From positions 372,001 through 436,000 of the forward strand of contig CAIPAH010000024.1 of the NCBI GenBank assembly GCA_903862955.1: a stretch of 64,000 nt of DNA, in the 5' to 3' direction. Under the pieces are notes generated by a model. It was not told the DNA's origin and did not search any database. It was given only the letters and a program-made list of their open reading frames with translations. Shown piece by piece: positions 1 through 8,138 of the stretch (positions are counted from its first letter, which is position 1; each line of letters starts with the position of its first letter). The translations under genes were made by a program, and so were the position numbers. The stretch is from an uncultured Opitutia bacterium. GTDB lineage: Bacteria > Verrucomicrobiota > Verrucomicrobiia > Opitutales > Opitutaceae.

Positions 1-1227
1 TGCCAGCTCGACCGCGTGGTTGATGCCTTCCTGCCATTCCTCGCGCGAACAATCGCTGCCGAGGATGACGCTCCGCGCGCCCCAAGCCGTCTCGTGGTAG
101 CCGGAAATCTTGAGGATGAGCTCGCGTTCCTTCTGTGTCGCGCCGGCCAGTTCACGCCAGTCGCTCAGCGAGCGCCCTCCGGCCGATGGGCCGTCGAGGA
201 TCGCCCCCGGCGGCAGCGGCGCCGGGTCCATCACCCACGATGGCGGGATCAGCGCGCGCAGGAGCTTGAGCGCGCGGCCCGACAGGGCTTCGGCCCAGAA
301 TTCCTGCAGCAGGTGATGATGAAACAGCGCAAGCGTGAGTTTCTCCTCCTGGAACGGCCGCATCGGCGGCGTGATCGCCACCTCGCCCGCCGACCACGCC
401 TCGAAGATGAACTTCGCGGTGCGGATGTTTGCCAGATCGAAGAGCTCAAAAAAACGGTAGATGATGTCGATCTTCTCCGGGTTGCCGTCCGCATCGAAGC
501 AGAGCTGCGAACCAAGTGGGAAGATGTCCTCCGGCCGCATGCAGAACACGCGCTTGCCCTGCAGCTGGAACTGCGCCGCGAGCCACTGCATCTCGGGCCG
601 GTAGGTCGCCGCCTCGTCGCTCACCACCAGCGCGATGAACGGATTCCGCGCATCCGGCCGCAGTGCCGCCAAGGCGGCATAGAAATTCGTGATCATCGCG
701 TCGTTTTCACCCAGGATGGCTCCACCGGAGTCGCGAGCTGCGCCATGCGCACCCGCCGAGCCATCCTTGCCCTCCGAAGCCCGCAGAGCGCCGGAGGCCC
801 CCGCATACAGCCGGTTCAGAAACGCTGTCAGCCCGATGCCGCCGGGCACGGAATCCAATTCGGTCAACGCCCACCCGTCGTCCGTCAGCAGCAGGTCGGG
901 CCGCAGCACCGCCGGAAACGCGCCGCGGTTCTTCGGATCCCGCGCGTGGGCGATGAGCTCGGCGGGTTTGCCGCGGTCGAGATAATCCGCCACCCAGGGC
1001 GCGAGCAGCGGCTTGTTGCGGAGCAGGTTTTTGCCCGCGGCAGACCGAAGATAGAGCGTTTCCAGCGCCTGGTGAAACTCCAAGCAGGCTCCGCCGATCG
1101 CCTCGAGCTGCGCCAGTTGGTCCTTCGACACTGGCCAGGCCGTGGGCGAAAGTTGCCACGTCTTGTCCTCAAACAACGACTGTCCGCTCAGCGCGGCGCG
1201 AATCTGGTCGTGTGGCAGGTCGGACAT
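1..1227 (-). CDS. ATP-grasp-like protein of unknown function (C-terminus beyond the window)
   Basis: An open frame of 409 codons starts at the ATG at 1227 (MSDLPHDQIR...) and runs off the left edge without a stop, so the C-terminal end is missing. Recognisable stretches are LTELDSVPGGIGLTAFLNRLY (about residues 118-138) and LILKISGYHETAWGARSVILG near the left edge. These resemble the substrate and nucleotide loops of circularly permuted ATP-grasp enzymes of the glutathionylspermidine-synthase type, but the match is from memory and weak. No signal peptide or membrane helix is visible. The start follows a C-rich tract (TTCTCCCC-ATG), as for many genes here. It lies downstream of prfB on the same strand, separated by a palindromic repeat. 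Conserved hypothetical protein is the safe label. Confidence 0.6.
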   Translation of the reverse strand, partial: MSDLPHDQIRAALSGQSLFEDKTWQLSPTAWPVSKDQLAQLEAIGGACLEFHQALETLYLRSAAGKNLLRNKPLLAPWVADYLDRGKPAELIAHARDPKNRGAFPAVLRPDLLLTDDGWALTELDSVPGGIGLTAFLNRLYAGASGALRASEGKDGSAGAHGAARDSGGAILGENDAMITNFYAALAALRPDARNPFIALVVSDEAATYRPEMQWLAAQFQLQGKRVFCMRPEDIFPLGSQLCFDADGNPEKIDIIYRFFELFDLANIRTAKFIFEAWSAGEVAITPPMRPFQEEKLTLALFHHHLLQEFWAEALSGRALKLLRALIPPSWVMDPAPLPPGAILDGPSAGGRSLSDWRELAGATQKERELILKISGYHETAWGARSVILGSDCSREEWQEGINHAVELA

Positions 1228-1239
1228 GGGGAGAAATGA

Positions 1240-1357
1240 TGAAATGACTAATGACTAATGTCTAATGACCAATGATGAAACCCTCACGTCCAATGGTCGG
1301 ATTCCGTCCCATTTGTCATTAGGCATTGGACATTGGTCATTACGCGGCTCCGCCGCG
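1240..1357. repeat. TAATGAC-type palindromic repeat between prfB and the ATP-grasp-like gene
   Basis: The left part (about 1244-1280) repeats TAATGACTAATG/TCTAATGACCAATG. The right part (about 1309-1341) carries the inverted version (CATTAGGCATTGGACATTGG), so the strand can fold back. It is followed by a short GC hairpin, CGCGG-N5-CCGCG (about 1342-1356), touching the prfB stop codon; this could slow transcription, but there is no T-run. A related TAATGAC tract occurs at 18684-18718. No gene is seen here. Confidence 0.65.
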
Positions 1358-2501
<1,144 letters not shown>

Positions 2502-2554
2502 TGAACCGCCATTGCCCCAAAGTCCGGCGACTGGCGCAAGCGGGAAAATCGGAA

Positions 2555-2725
2555 TTGGGTTAGCCGGAAGCCAGGAAGCCACGAAAGCAACCCGGACATC
2601 GGCATCCTGGCTTCCCCTTCAACGGGGTCTTCACGAAGCGCCTTGGCACCTTTGCCAAATCCAGCAGCGTAGGTCGGACTTTAAGCCCGATATCCGCTTA
2701 TCGGGCGTAAAGCCCGACCTACGAG
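2555..2725. repeat. Two palindromic repeats upstream of the enolase-superfamily gene
   Basis: The first, about 2560-2616, is a degenerate copy of the AGCCGGAAGCCAGGAA / TTCCTGGCTTCC element also found at 22668 and 37132. The second, about 2668-2723, is a near-perfect inverted repeat with arms GTAGGTCGGACTTTAAGCCC and GGGCGTAAAGCCCGACCTAC around a short loop. It belongs to the family also present at 21709 and 48979. Together they occupy most of the gap between prfB and the plus-strand gene at 2754. No promoter could be picked out with confidence. Confidence 0.85.
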
Positions 2726-2753
2726 ATCATCGCCGCACCACTGCCCCCACCCC

Positions 2754-3929
2754 ATGAAAATCGAGTCCGTCGACTTCTTTTATCTCTCGATGCCCGAGGT
2801 GCTGGACATCGGCGACGGCAGCCAGGACGCCCTGCTCGTGCGCGTGCGCGCCGGCGGGTTCGAGGGCTGGGGCGAGTGCGAGGCGGCTCCCCTGCCCTCC
2901 ATCGCCGCGTGGATGTGCCCGCGCTCGCATTCCGCCTGCAAGCCCGTCCGCGACTCCGTGCTCGGTCAGACGCTCGACGGCGTCGCCGACCTCACCCGCA
3001 TCGGCAACCTCGTCCGCGAGAACAGTCTCGATCTGCTGCAGGCCGACCACACGTGGTCCGGCGTCGACATCGCGCTCTGGGATTTGCTCGGAAAAAAACT
3101 CGGCCAGCCCGTCTGGCAATTGCTGGGCTACAAAAAGTCGTTTCCCAAGACGCCCTACGCCTCGGTGCTGTTCGGCGACACGCCCAACGAGACATTGAAG
3201 AAAGCCCGCGCCGCCACCGCCGCCGGCTACCGGGCCGCGAAATTCGGCTGGGGTCCGTTCGGTCGGACCTCGGTCGCCGCGGACCGCGACCAGCTGCACG
3301 CCGCACGCGAGGGCCTCGGGGCCGAAGGCCTGCTGCTGGTGGATGCCGGAACCGTCTGGGTGGACGACGTCGTCCGCGCGTCGCAGGCCCTGCCCGCCCT
3401 GCACGAATGCCGCGCGCTTTGGCTCGAGGAGCCCTTCGTCTCCGGTGCGCTCGATTCCTACCGCCTCCTCGCGGAAAAGGCCGGCTCACTGAAACTCGCC
3501 GGCGGCGAAGGGGCCCACAACATCTGGATGGCGCGCCACATGATGCAGCATGGCGGCGTCGGCTACCTCCAGATCGATTGCGGCCGCATCGGCGGCATCA
3601 CCGTCGCCAAGCAGGCCGCCGACGACGCCGTCGCGCGCGGCGTGACCTTCGTGAACCACACTTTCACGTCCCACCTCGCCCTCAGCGCCTCGCTCCAGCC
3701 CTTCGCCGGTTTGGAGAAGGACGTGATCTGCGAATACCCCGTCGAGCCCAAGCCCCTCGCCGTCGAGATGACCGCCAACCACCTGAAACGCGACGCCAAC
3801 GGTCAGGTCCGCGCACCGGACGCTCCCGGTCTCGGCATCACGCCTGACCTAGCCGCGGTCCAAAAATACCTCGTCCCCGTGGAAATCTCGGTGCGTCGCG
3901 AAGTGCTTTACCGCACGTCCGCACTGTAA
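2754..3929 (+). CDS. Mandelate racemase / muconate lactonizing enzyme family protein
   Basis: This 391-aa enolase-superfamily protein has the N-terminal capping domain (about 1-125) and the beta-barrel (about 130-370). Likely Mg2+ ligands are Asp197 (LLVDAG), Glu225/226 (WLEEPF) and Glu252 (GGEGAHN). Asp275 (QIDCGRIGG) and His302 (VNHTFTSH) form the Asp-His dyad typical of the mandelate racemase subgroup. Lys163 (AAKFGWG) stands where the family has its K-x-K base pair, with the second lysine replaced. Such enzymes abstract a proton next to a carboxylate, usually racemising acids or dehydrating sugar acids; the substrate cannot be read here. The gene stands alone on the plus strand behind palindromic repeats, with a C-rich start context. 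Sugar-acid dehydratase is a reasonable guess given the sugar genes elsewhere in the window. Confidence 0.88.
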   Translation: MKIESVDFFYLSMPEVLDIGDGSQDALLVRVRAGGFEGWGECEAAPLPSIAAWMCPRSHSACKPVRDSVLGQTLDGVADLTRIGNLVRENSLDLLQADHTWSGVDIALWDLLGKKLGQPVWQLLGYKKSFPKTPYASVLFGDTPNETLKKARAATAAGYRAAKFGWGPFGRTSVAADRDQLHAAREGLGAEGLLLVDAGTVWVDDVVRASQALPALHECRALWLEEPFVSGALDSYRLLAEKAGSLKLAGGEGAHNIWMARHMMQHGGVGYLQIDCGRIGGITVAKQAADDAVARGVTFVNHTFTSHLALSASLQPFAGLEKDVICEYPVEPKPLAVEMTANHLKRDANGQVRAPDAPGLGITPDLAAVQKYLVPVEISVRREVLYRTSAL

Positions 3930-3961
3930 ACGACGCGCAGGCCATTGCTTGCGACAACCGC

Positions 3962-4156
3962 TTACTTATTCCGAAACCCGGACACAACCAATGCGACACT
4001 GAAGACGGCCAGAAGCGCGCCACCAATTCGGACACTCATGCCTTCCACATCGACGTCCACCGCGGCCCTTCCAGTAACCAACCCGTGAAGTCCGAAGACG
4101 AAAAACAACACCCCAAAGCTGATTCTAGTCCAAGCAACTGCTTGCGCCTTAGACAT
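3962..4156 (-). CDS. Small two-helix membrane protein coupled to tatC
   Basis: This 64-aa protein has two predicted membrane helices (about residues 9-28 and 43-60) with a short charged loop. It ends in GFRNK. Its ATG at 4156 overlaps the last codons of tatC by 8 bases (the tatC frame reads ..GTC TAA across the ATG), so it is probably translated by coupling after tatC. I do not recognise the family. It is not TatA or TatE-like: there is no amphipathic helix behind a single anchor. Confidence 0.6.
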   Translation of the reverse strand: MSKAQAVAWTRISFGVLFFVFGLHGLVTGRAAVDVDVEGMSVRIGGALLAVFSVALVVSGFRNK

Positions 4157-5135
4157 CGATAAACTCAGCCGCTCGCCGTTTCTTCCGATCCCAGTACCAC
4201 GCCACCCAGATGCAGATTTCGTAGAGCAGGCAGAGCGGGACGGCCATCGCGACCTGGGTGATCACCTCGGGCGTCGTCAGCACGGCGCCGAGGATGAAGG
4301 AGACCACGATCACGTGGCGGCGGTAGTGCTTGAGCTGCTCGTATTTGATCAGCCCGAGTTTCACCAGCAGCAGCACCACGATCGGGAACTGGAAGCCGAG
4401 GCCCATGCCGAAGATGAACTTCGAGACGAACCCGATGTAGTCGTCCGCGCGCCAGTCGAGCGCGTTGAAGCCCAGCAGGTCCGAATACTCCACCGACGCC
4501 CGCAGCGCGAGGGGCAGCACGACGAAATACGTCAGCAGCACGCCCGAGAAAAACAGCAGTACGCTCCAGGCGAGCCAGGTGAAGAACACCTGCCGCTCGC
4601 GAATCTTGAGCGCCGGCAGGAAGAACTGGCCCATGAAGAACACCCAGAACGGCGACGCCACGATCAGCGCCGCATACATCGAGACGTGGAAGGCGATGAA
4701 GAACGCCTCCGCCGGCGCGAAGTTGTGCAGCTTCACCCGCAGGCTCGAGGTGTTGCCGGGGGCCGCGGGCAGCAGCTTGAGCGTGACCACCTGCTCCTTG
4801 CCCGACGGGGCCACGTTCACCTGGTAAACCGCATGCGGCGCGTCGCCCGGCGGCAGGCCCGGGAACTGCTCGCGCGTCACGACGTAAGGCCCGAGCTGGT
4901 TGTCGCCGATCTGGAACGTCACCGTCGGCTTCGGCTTCTCGAACATGTCCACGCGGCTCAGCGGATACTCGAGGATCTGCACCAGCTGCGGCGAAACCAG
5001 CAGGCAGACGACGAGCGCGATGCCGATCGCGATGGACGAGCGCACCAGCGCCGTGCGCAGGTCGTTGAGGTGCGCCCAGAAGGATTTTTTCGGGCCCGCC
5101 TCGCTCTCCGGCAGAAATTCCTCGTCGTCGTTCAT
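4149..5135 (-). CDS. tatC: Sec-independent protein translocase subunit TatC
   Basis: TatC is the membrane receptor for twin-arginine signal peptides. The protein is 328 aa from ATG 5135, against about 250 in E. coli. The N-terminal KKSFWAHLNDLRTALVRS fits the TatC signature before helix 1, and the C-terminal half has the usual helices (SPFWVFFMGQFFLPAL; GMGLGFQFPIVVLLLVKLG). The extra length is a polar insert of about 80 residues in the first periplasmic loop (about 50-130, FEKPKPTVTFQIGDNQ... onward). The ATG is preceded by TTGGAG at 9-nt spacing, one of few good Shine-Dalgarno sites here, so it is preferred over the upstream TTG at 5150. A 64-aa membrane gene overlaps the 3' end. No tatA or tatB is in the window. 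Confidence 0.95.
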   Translation of the reverse strand: MNDDEEFLPESEAGPKKSFWAHLNDLRTALVRSSIAIGIALVVCLLVSPQLVQILEYPLSRVDMFEKPKPTVTFQIGDNQLGPYVVTREQFPGLPPGDAPHAVYQVNVAPSGKEQVVTLKLLPAAPGNTSSLRVKLHNFAPAEAFFIAFHVSMYAALIVASPFWVFFMGQFFLPALKIRERQVFFTWLAWSVLLFFSGVLLTYFVVLPLALRASVEYSDLLGFNALDWRADDYIGFVSKFIFGMGLGFQFPIVVLLLVKLGLIKYEQLKHYRRHVIVVSFILGAVLTTPEVITQVAMAVPLCLLYEICIWVAWYWDRKKRRAAEFIDV

Positions 5136-5159
5136 GTCAGCTGGCTCCAAGAGAGCGGA

Positions 5160-5270
5160 TTTGCCCGCGAATTGCGCGAACTAACGCGAATTGAAAATTC
5201 CCCTGCATTCCGGGTCCGGAACCTGCATTGTTTCCGACATTCGCGTTCATTCGCACCATTCGCGGGCAAA
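5160..5270. repeat. ATTCGCG palindromic repeat between fcl and tatC
   Basis: Left arm TTTGCCCGCGAA (5160-5171), followed by GCGCGAACTAACGCGAAT, is mirrored by ATTCGCGTTCATTCGCACCATTCGCGGGCAAA ending at 5270. The arms match imperfectly over about 40 bases around a central loop. It fills nearly all of the gap between the two minus-strand genes and could fold as RNA in a read-through transcript. Confidence 0.8.
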
Positions 5271-5281
5271 GGTTTGCAAAA

Positions 5282-6217
5282 TTAACTCCGCAATTTGCCC
5301 GCCGCCTGCTCGGCTAGGAAGCTCGCATAGGTCGAGGCCAGTCCATCCTTGAGTTCGATCTTCGCCTTCCATCCGAGCTTCGCCAGCCGGGAAACGTCGA
5401 GCAGCTTGCGCGGCGTGCCGTCGGGCTTCGACGTGTCCCACGTGACCTTGCCCTTGAAACCCGTCGTCGCGGCAACGCTCTCGGTCAGCTGCTTGATCGT
5501 GACGTCCGCCCCCGTGCCGACGTTCACCCAATCGGGCGGATTCTCCACCCGCAGCAGGAACGCACAGGCGTCCGCCAAGTCGTCGACGTGCAGGAACTCC
5601 CGCCGCGGCGTGCCGGTGCCCCAGGCCGTGACCTCGGGTTGACCCGCGGTCTTCGCCTCGTGGAACTTGCGGATGAGTGCCGGCAGCACGTGCGAGTTCT
5701 GCAAATGGTAGTTGTCGCCCGGGCCGTAGAGATTCGTCGGCATCGCCGAGTGAAACAGCACGCCGTGCTCCTTCCGGTAGAACTGCGCGAGCTTGAGCCC
5801 CGTGATCTTGGCGATGGCGTAGGCTTCGTTCGTCGGCTCGAGCGGACCGGTCAACAGACAATCCTCGGTCATCGGCTGCGGCGCATTCTTCGGGTAGATG
5901 CACGAGCTGCCGAGGAAGAGCAGCCGCTTCACGCCGTGCTGGTAAGCCGCGTGGATCGTATTCGCCGCGATCGCGAGGTTCACCGACAAAAACTCCGCCG
6001 GATAGGTGCTGTTGGCGTGGATCCCACCGACTTTCGCCGCCGCGATGATCGCCGTGTCCGGCTTTTCCTTGGCGAAAAACGCCTCCACCGCCGCCTGCGA
6101 AGTCAGGTCCAGCTCCTGCCGCGTGCGCGTCATCAGCGTCACGCCCGCCTCGCGCCGATAGCGTCGCACGAGTGCCGCGCCCACCATTCCTTGATGTCCC
6201 GCGATGAAAAGTTTCAT
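5282..6217 (-). CDS. fcl: GDP-L-fucose synthase
   Basis: Fcl (WcaG) epimerises and reduces GDP-4-keto-6-deoxy-mannose, the product of Gmd, to GDP-L-fucose with NADPH. The 311-aa protein starts with the Rossmann motif [14 protein letters not shown]. It has the characteristic GSSCIYPK serine loop (about residue 107) and YAIAK Tyr/Lys pair (about 136-140), and the substrate stretch [14 protein letters not shown]. The length is usual for the family. The ATG at 6217 follows TTGCTCCC, with no Shine-Dalgarno. It lies downstream of gmd on the same strand, with one palindromic repeat between them, so the two probably form one transcription unit feeding surface polysaccharide synthesis. Confidence 0.96.
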   Translation of the reverse strand: MKLFIAGHQGMVGAALVRRYRREAGVTLMTRTRQELDLTSQAAVEAFFAKEKPDTAIIAAAKVGGIHANSTYPAEFLSVNLAIAANTIHAAYQHGVKRLLFLGSSCIYPKNAPQPMTEDCLLTGPLEPTNEAYAIAKITGLKLAQFYRKEHGVLFHSAMPTNLYGPGDNYHLQNSHVLPALIRKFHEAKTAGQPEVTAWGTGTPRREFLHVDDLADACAFLLRVENPPDWVNVGTGADVTIKQLTESVAATTGFKGKVTWDTSKPDGTPRKLLDVSRLAKLGWKAKIELKDGLASTYASFLAEQAAGKLRS

Positions 6218-6231
6218 GGGAGCAATCCGAA

Positions 6232-6348
6232 GTTAGCCACAAAAAGGCACATGGTGACTGTGGCTACGACGGAGCCTCCATCGCGCCTATAGGCGCACGG
6301 GAGATTCAATCCGAAGCCTCGGAGCCCTTGTGCCTCTTCGTGGCCAAT
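6232..6348. repeat. Palindromic repeat with CGCGCCTATAGGCGC core, copy 1
   Basis: Outer arms are TTAGCCACAAAAAGGCACA (left) and TGTGCCTCTTCGTGGCCAA (right). The centre holds CATCGCGCCTATAGGCGCACGGGAGATTC, containing a small perfect palindrome GCGCCTATAGGCGC. The same core and the same right arm recur at 24060-24174, 18 kb away, showing a mobile or amplified family. This copy lies between gmd and fcl. Confidence 0.88.
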
Positions 6349-6350
6349 CA

Positions 6351-7385
6351 TCAGGCAAAGGGGGCTTTCGACGGATCCGGCAGCTTCGCGATCTGCGCCT
6401 CGCGCTTGGCGAGCTCGAGGTCGTGCTCGACCATGATTTTCACGAGCTCCTTGAACCGCACTTTCGGCTCCCAGCCGAGCTGCTGGCGGGCTTTCGCGGC
6501 ATTGCCGATCAGCAGGTCCACCTCCGCCGGCCGTTCGTAGCGCTGGTCGTGCTGCACGTATTTTTCCCAGTCGAGGTTCAGCAGCCCGAATGTCTCCTGG
6601 CAGAATTCCTTCACGCTGTGCGCCTCGTTGGTCGCGACGACATAGTCGCCCGGCGTGTCCTGCTGCAGCATCAGCCACATCATCTCGACGTATTCCTTCG
6701 CGTAGCCCCAGTCGCGCCGGGCGTCCAGGTTGCCGAGGTAAATCGACTGCTGCAGCCCCAGCTTGATGCGCGTGGCGGCGCGGGTGATCTTGCGCGTGAC
6801 GAACGTCTCGCCGCGGCGCGGGCTCTCGTGGTTGAACAGGATGCCGCTCGACGCGTGGAGGTTGTAGCTCTCGCGGTAGTTCACCGTCAGCCAGTGCGCG
6901 TAGACCTTCGCGCAGCCATACGGCGAACGCGGCCAGAACGGCGTGACCTCCGTCTGCGGCACCTGCTGCACCTTGCCGAACATCTCCGACGACGACGCCT
7001 GGTAGTAGCGGCATTTTTTCACGAGCCCGGCCTCGCGGATGGCCTCGAGGATGCGCTGGGCGCCGAGCCCGTCCACGTCACCGGTGTATTCCGGGATGTC
7101 GAATGACACGCGCACGTGCGACTGCGCGCCGAGGTTGTAGATCTCGTCCGGCTGCAGCTCGTAAAGCAGCTTCACCATCTGCACCGAGTCGGCGAGATCG
7201 CCGAAGTGCAGGTGCAGCTTCACGTTGTTGACGTGCGGATCGCGGTAAAGGTGGTCGATCCGGCTGGTGTTGAAGGTCGAAGCGCGCCGGATGACCCCGT
7301 GCACCTCGTAGCCTTTGGCCAGCAGCAGCTCGGCGAGGTAGGAGCCGTCCTGGCCGGTGATGCCGGTGATGAGGGCCGTTTTCAT
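6351..7385 (-). CDS. gmd: GDP-mannose 4,6-dehydratase
   Basis: Gmd converts GDP-D-mannose to GDP-4-keto-6-deoxy-D-mannose, the first step to GDP-L-fucose and related deoxysugars. The 344-aa protein begins [20 protein letters not shown], the hallmark Gmd NAD(P)-binding start. It contains [17 protein letters not shown] and [10 protein letters not shown] (catalytic Thr/Ser, Tyr and Lys region), then [16 protein letters not shown]. The ATG at 7385 is chosen because it begins exactly at the family N-terminus; the frame stays open 18 codons further up without similarity. fcl follows downstream. Function is well established for the family. Confidence 0.97.
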   Translation of the reverse strand: MKTALITGITGQDGSYLAELLLAKGYEVHGVIRRASTFNTSRIDHLYRDPHVNNVKLHLHFGDLADSVQMVKLLYELQPDEIYNLGAQSHVRVSFDIPEYTGDVDGLGAQRILEAIREAGLVKKCRYYQASSSEMFGKVQQVPQTEVTPFWPRSPYGCAKVYAHWLTVNYRESYNLHASSGILFNHESPRRGETFVTRKITRAATRIKLGLQQSIYLGNLDARRDWGYAKEYVEMMWLMLQQDTPGDYVVATNEAHSVKEFCQETFGLLNLDWEKYVQHDQRYERPAEVDLLIGNAAKARQQLGWEPKVRFKELVKIMVEHDLELAKREAQIAKLPDPSKAPFA

Positions 7386-7441
7386 GTGGCAATGACGGTA
7401 GGCCCGCGTCTCGGCCGGGCAAGCCCGCAGGCGGGCCAAAC

Positions 7442-7502
7442 TGTAGGAGCGGGTTTATCCCGCGAGCCTTTGCGGGCATCGCGGCGTAAAGGCGCTCCTA
7501 CA
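7442..7502. repeat. GTAGGAGCG palindromic repeat (copy 1) supplying a stop codon
   Basis: Arms TGTAGGAGCGGGTTTATCCCGC and GCGGCGTAAAGGCGCTCCTACA form an imperfect palindrome. The TAG stop of the FMN reductase gene (7498-7500 on the plus coordinate) lies inside the right arm. A second copy is at 19760-19822. Confidence 0.9.
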
Positions 7503-8064
7503 CCGACAATTTTGCCGCTGTCAGGACCAGCTGCTGGGCCAGCGTCTCCACCGCCTTCTGGTTCCGCGCCTCCTTCAGCGCGCCATTGTCGTCAAACGCC
7601 TCGTGCGCCTTTGGCAGGAAACACTGCGCCGGCACGACGTGGCAGCCGAGTTGCAGCAGGAGTTGCTGCGCCAGCTTCATCGAGCGCACGCCGCCAAACT
7701 GGCCCGGCGACGCCGACACCACGGCCGCGACCTTGCCGACGAACGGATTGTCGTCACCGCGCGTGCACCAATCGATCGTGTTCTTCAGGAGCGGCGTGAA
7801 CATCGAGTTGTATTCCGGTGACGCGATGAGGAGCGCCGGGTGCGACTTGATGAGCTCGATCAATTTCACCGCATTGGCGGGCAGGCCCTCGGCGTCCTCC
7901 AAGTCGCCGTGGTAGAGCGGCAAGGGCAGGTCCGTGAGATCCACCAGCGTGACCTCGCCTCCCGCCGCGCGCACGGCCATCACGGCGACGGCAAGCAGCT
8001 TCTTGTTGAGGGATTCCCGGCGGGCACTGCCGGAAAAAGCGAGGATGCGGATCGGGTTGGCCAT
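7498..8064 (-). CDS. NADPH-dependent FMN reductase family protein
   Basis: This 188-aa flavodoxin-fold protein has the FMN phosphate loop FSGSARRESLNKKL (about residues 10-23). It also has the isoalloxazine-contact stretch SPEYNSMFTPLLKNTIDW (about 82-99) and the ASPGQFGG loop. The family (chromate reductase, azoreductase and related quinone reductases) uses NAD(P)H to reduce FMN and quinone-like or metal substrates, in the cytoplasm. No partner gene is adjacent; valS starts a separate unit upstream. The last codons run into a palindromic repeat, which supplies the stop codon. The exact substrate is unknown. Confidence 0.88.
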   Translation of the reverse strand: MANPIRILAFSGSARRESLNKKLLAVAVMAVRAAGGEVTLVDLTDLPLPLYHGDLEDAEGLPANAVKLIELIKSHPALLIASPEYNSMFTPLLKNTIDWCTRGDDNPFVGKVAAVVSASPGQFGGVRSMKLAQQLLLQLGCHVVPAQCFLPKAHEAFDDNGALKEARNQKAVETLAQQLVLTAAKLSV

Positions 8065-8101
8065 GGAATAAGCGAACCCAGCCCGGCGGTTTCAGCAAGC
8101 C

Positions 8102-8120
8102 CCCTGCATCCGAAGCAGGG
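8102..8120 (-). terminator. Possible weak hairpin after valS
   Basis: CCCTGC-N7-GCAGGG lies 20-35 bases past the valS stop codon. It has no T-tract, so Rho-independent termination is doubtful. Confidence 0.25.
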
Positions 8121-8138
8121 CAGGTCAAGACCCCAGCC

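Noticed and set aside
16-1239. Long plus-strand open frame of 407 codons
   Set aside because: It is antisense to the ATP-grasp-like gene; its composition is Arg/Gln-rich and shows no family motif. The minus strand frame has coherent protein features.
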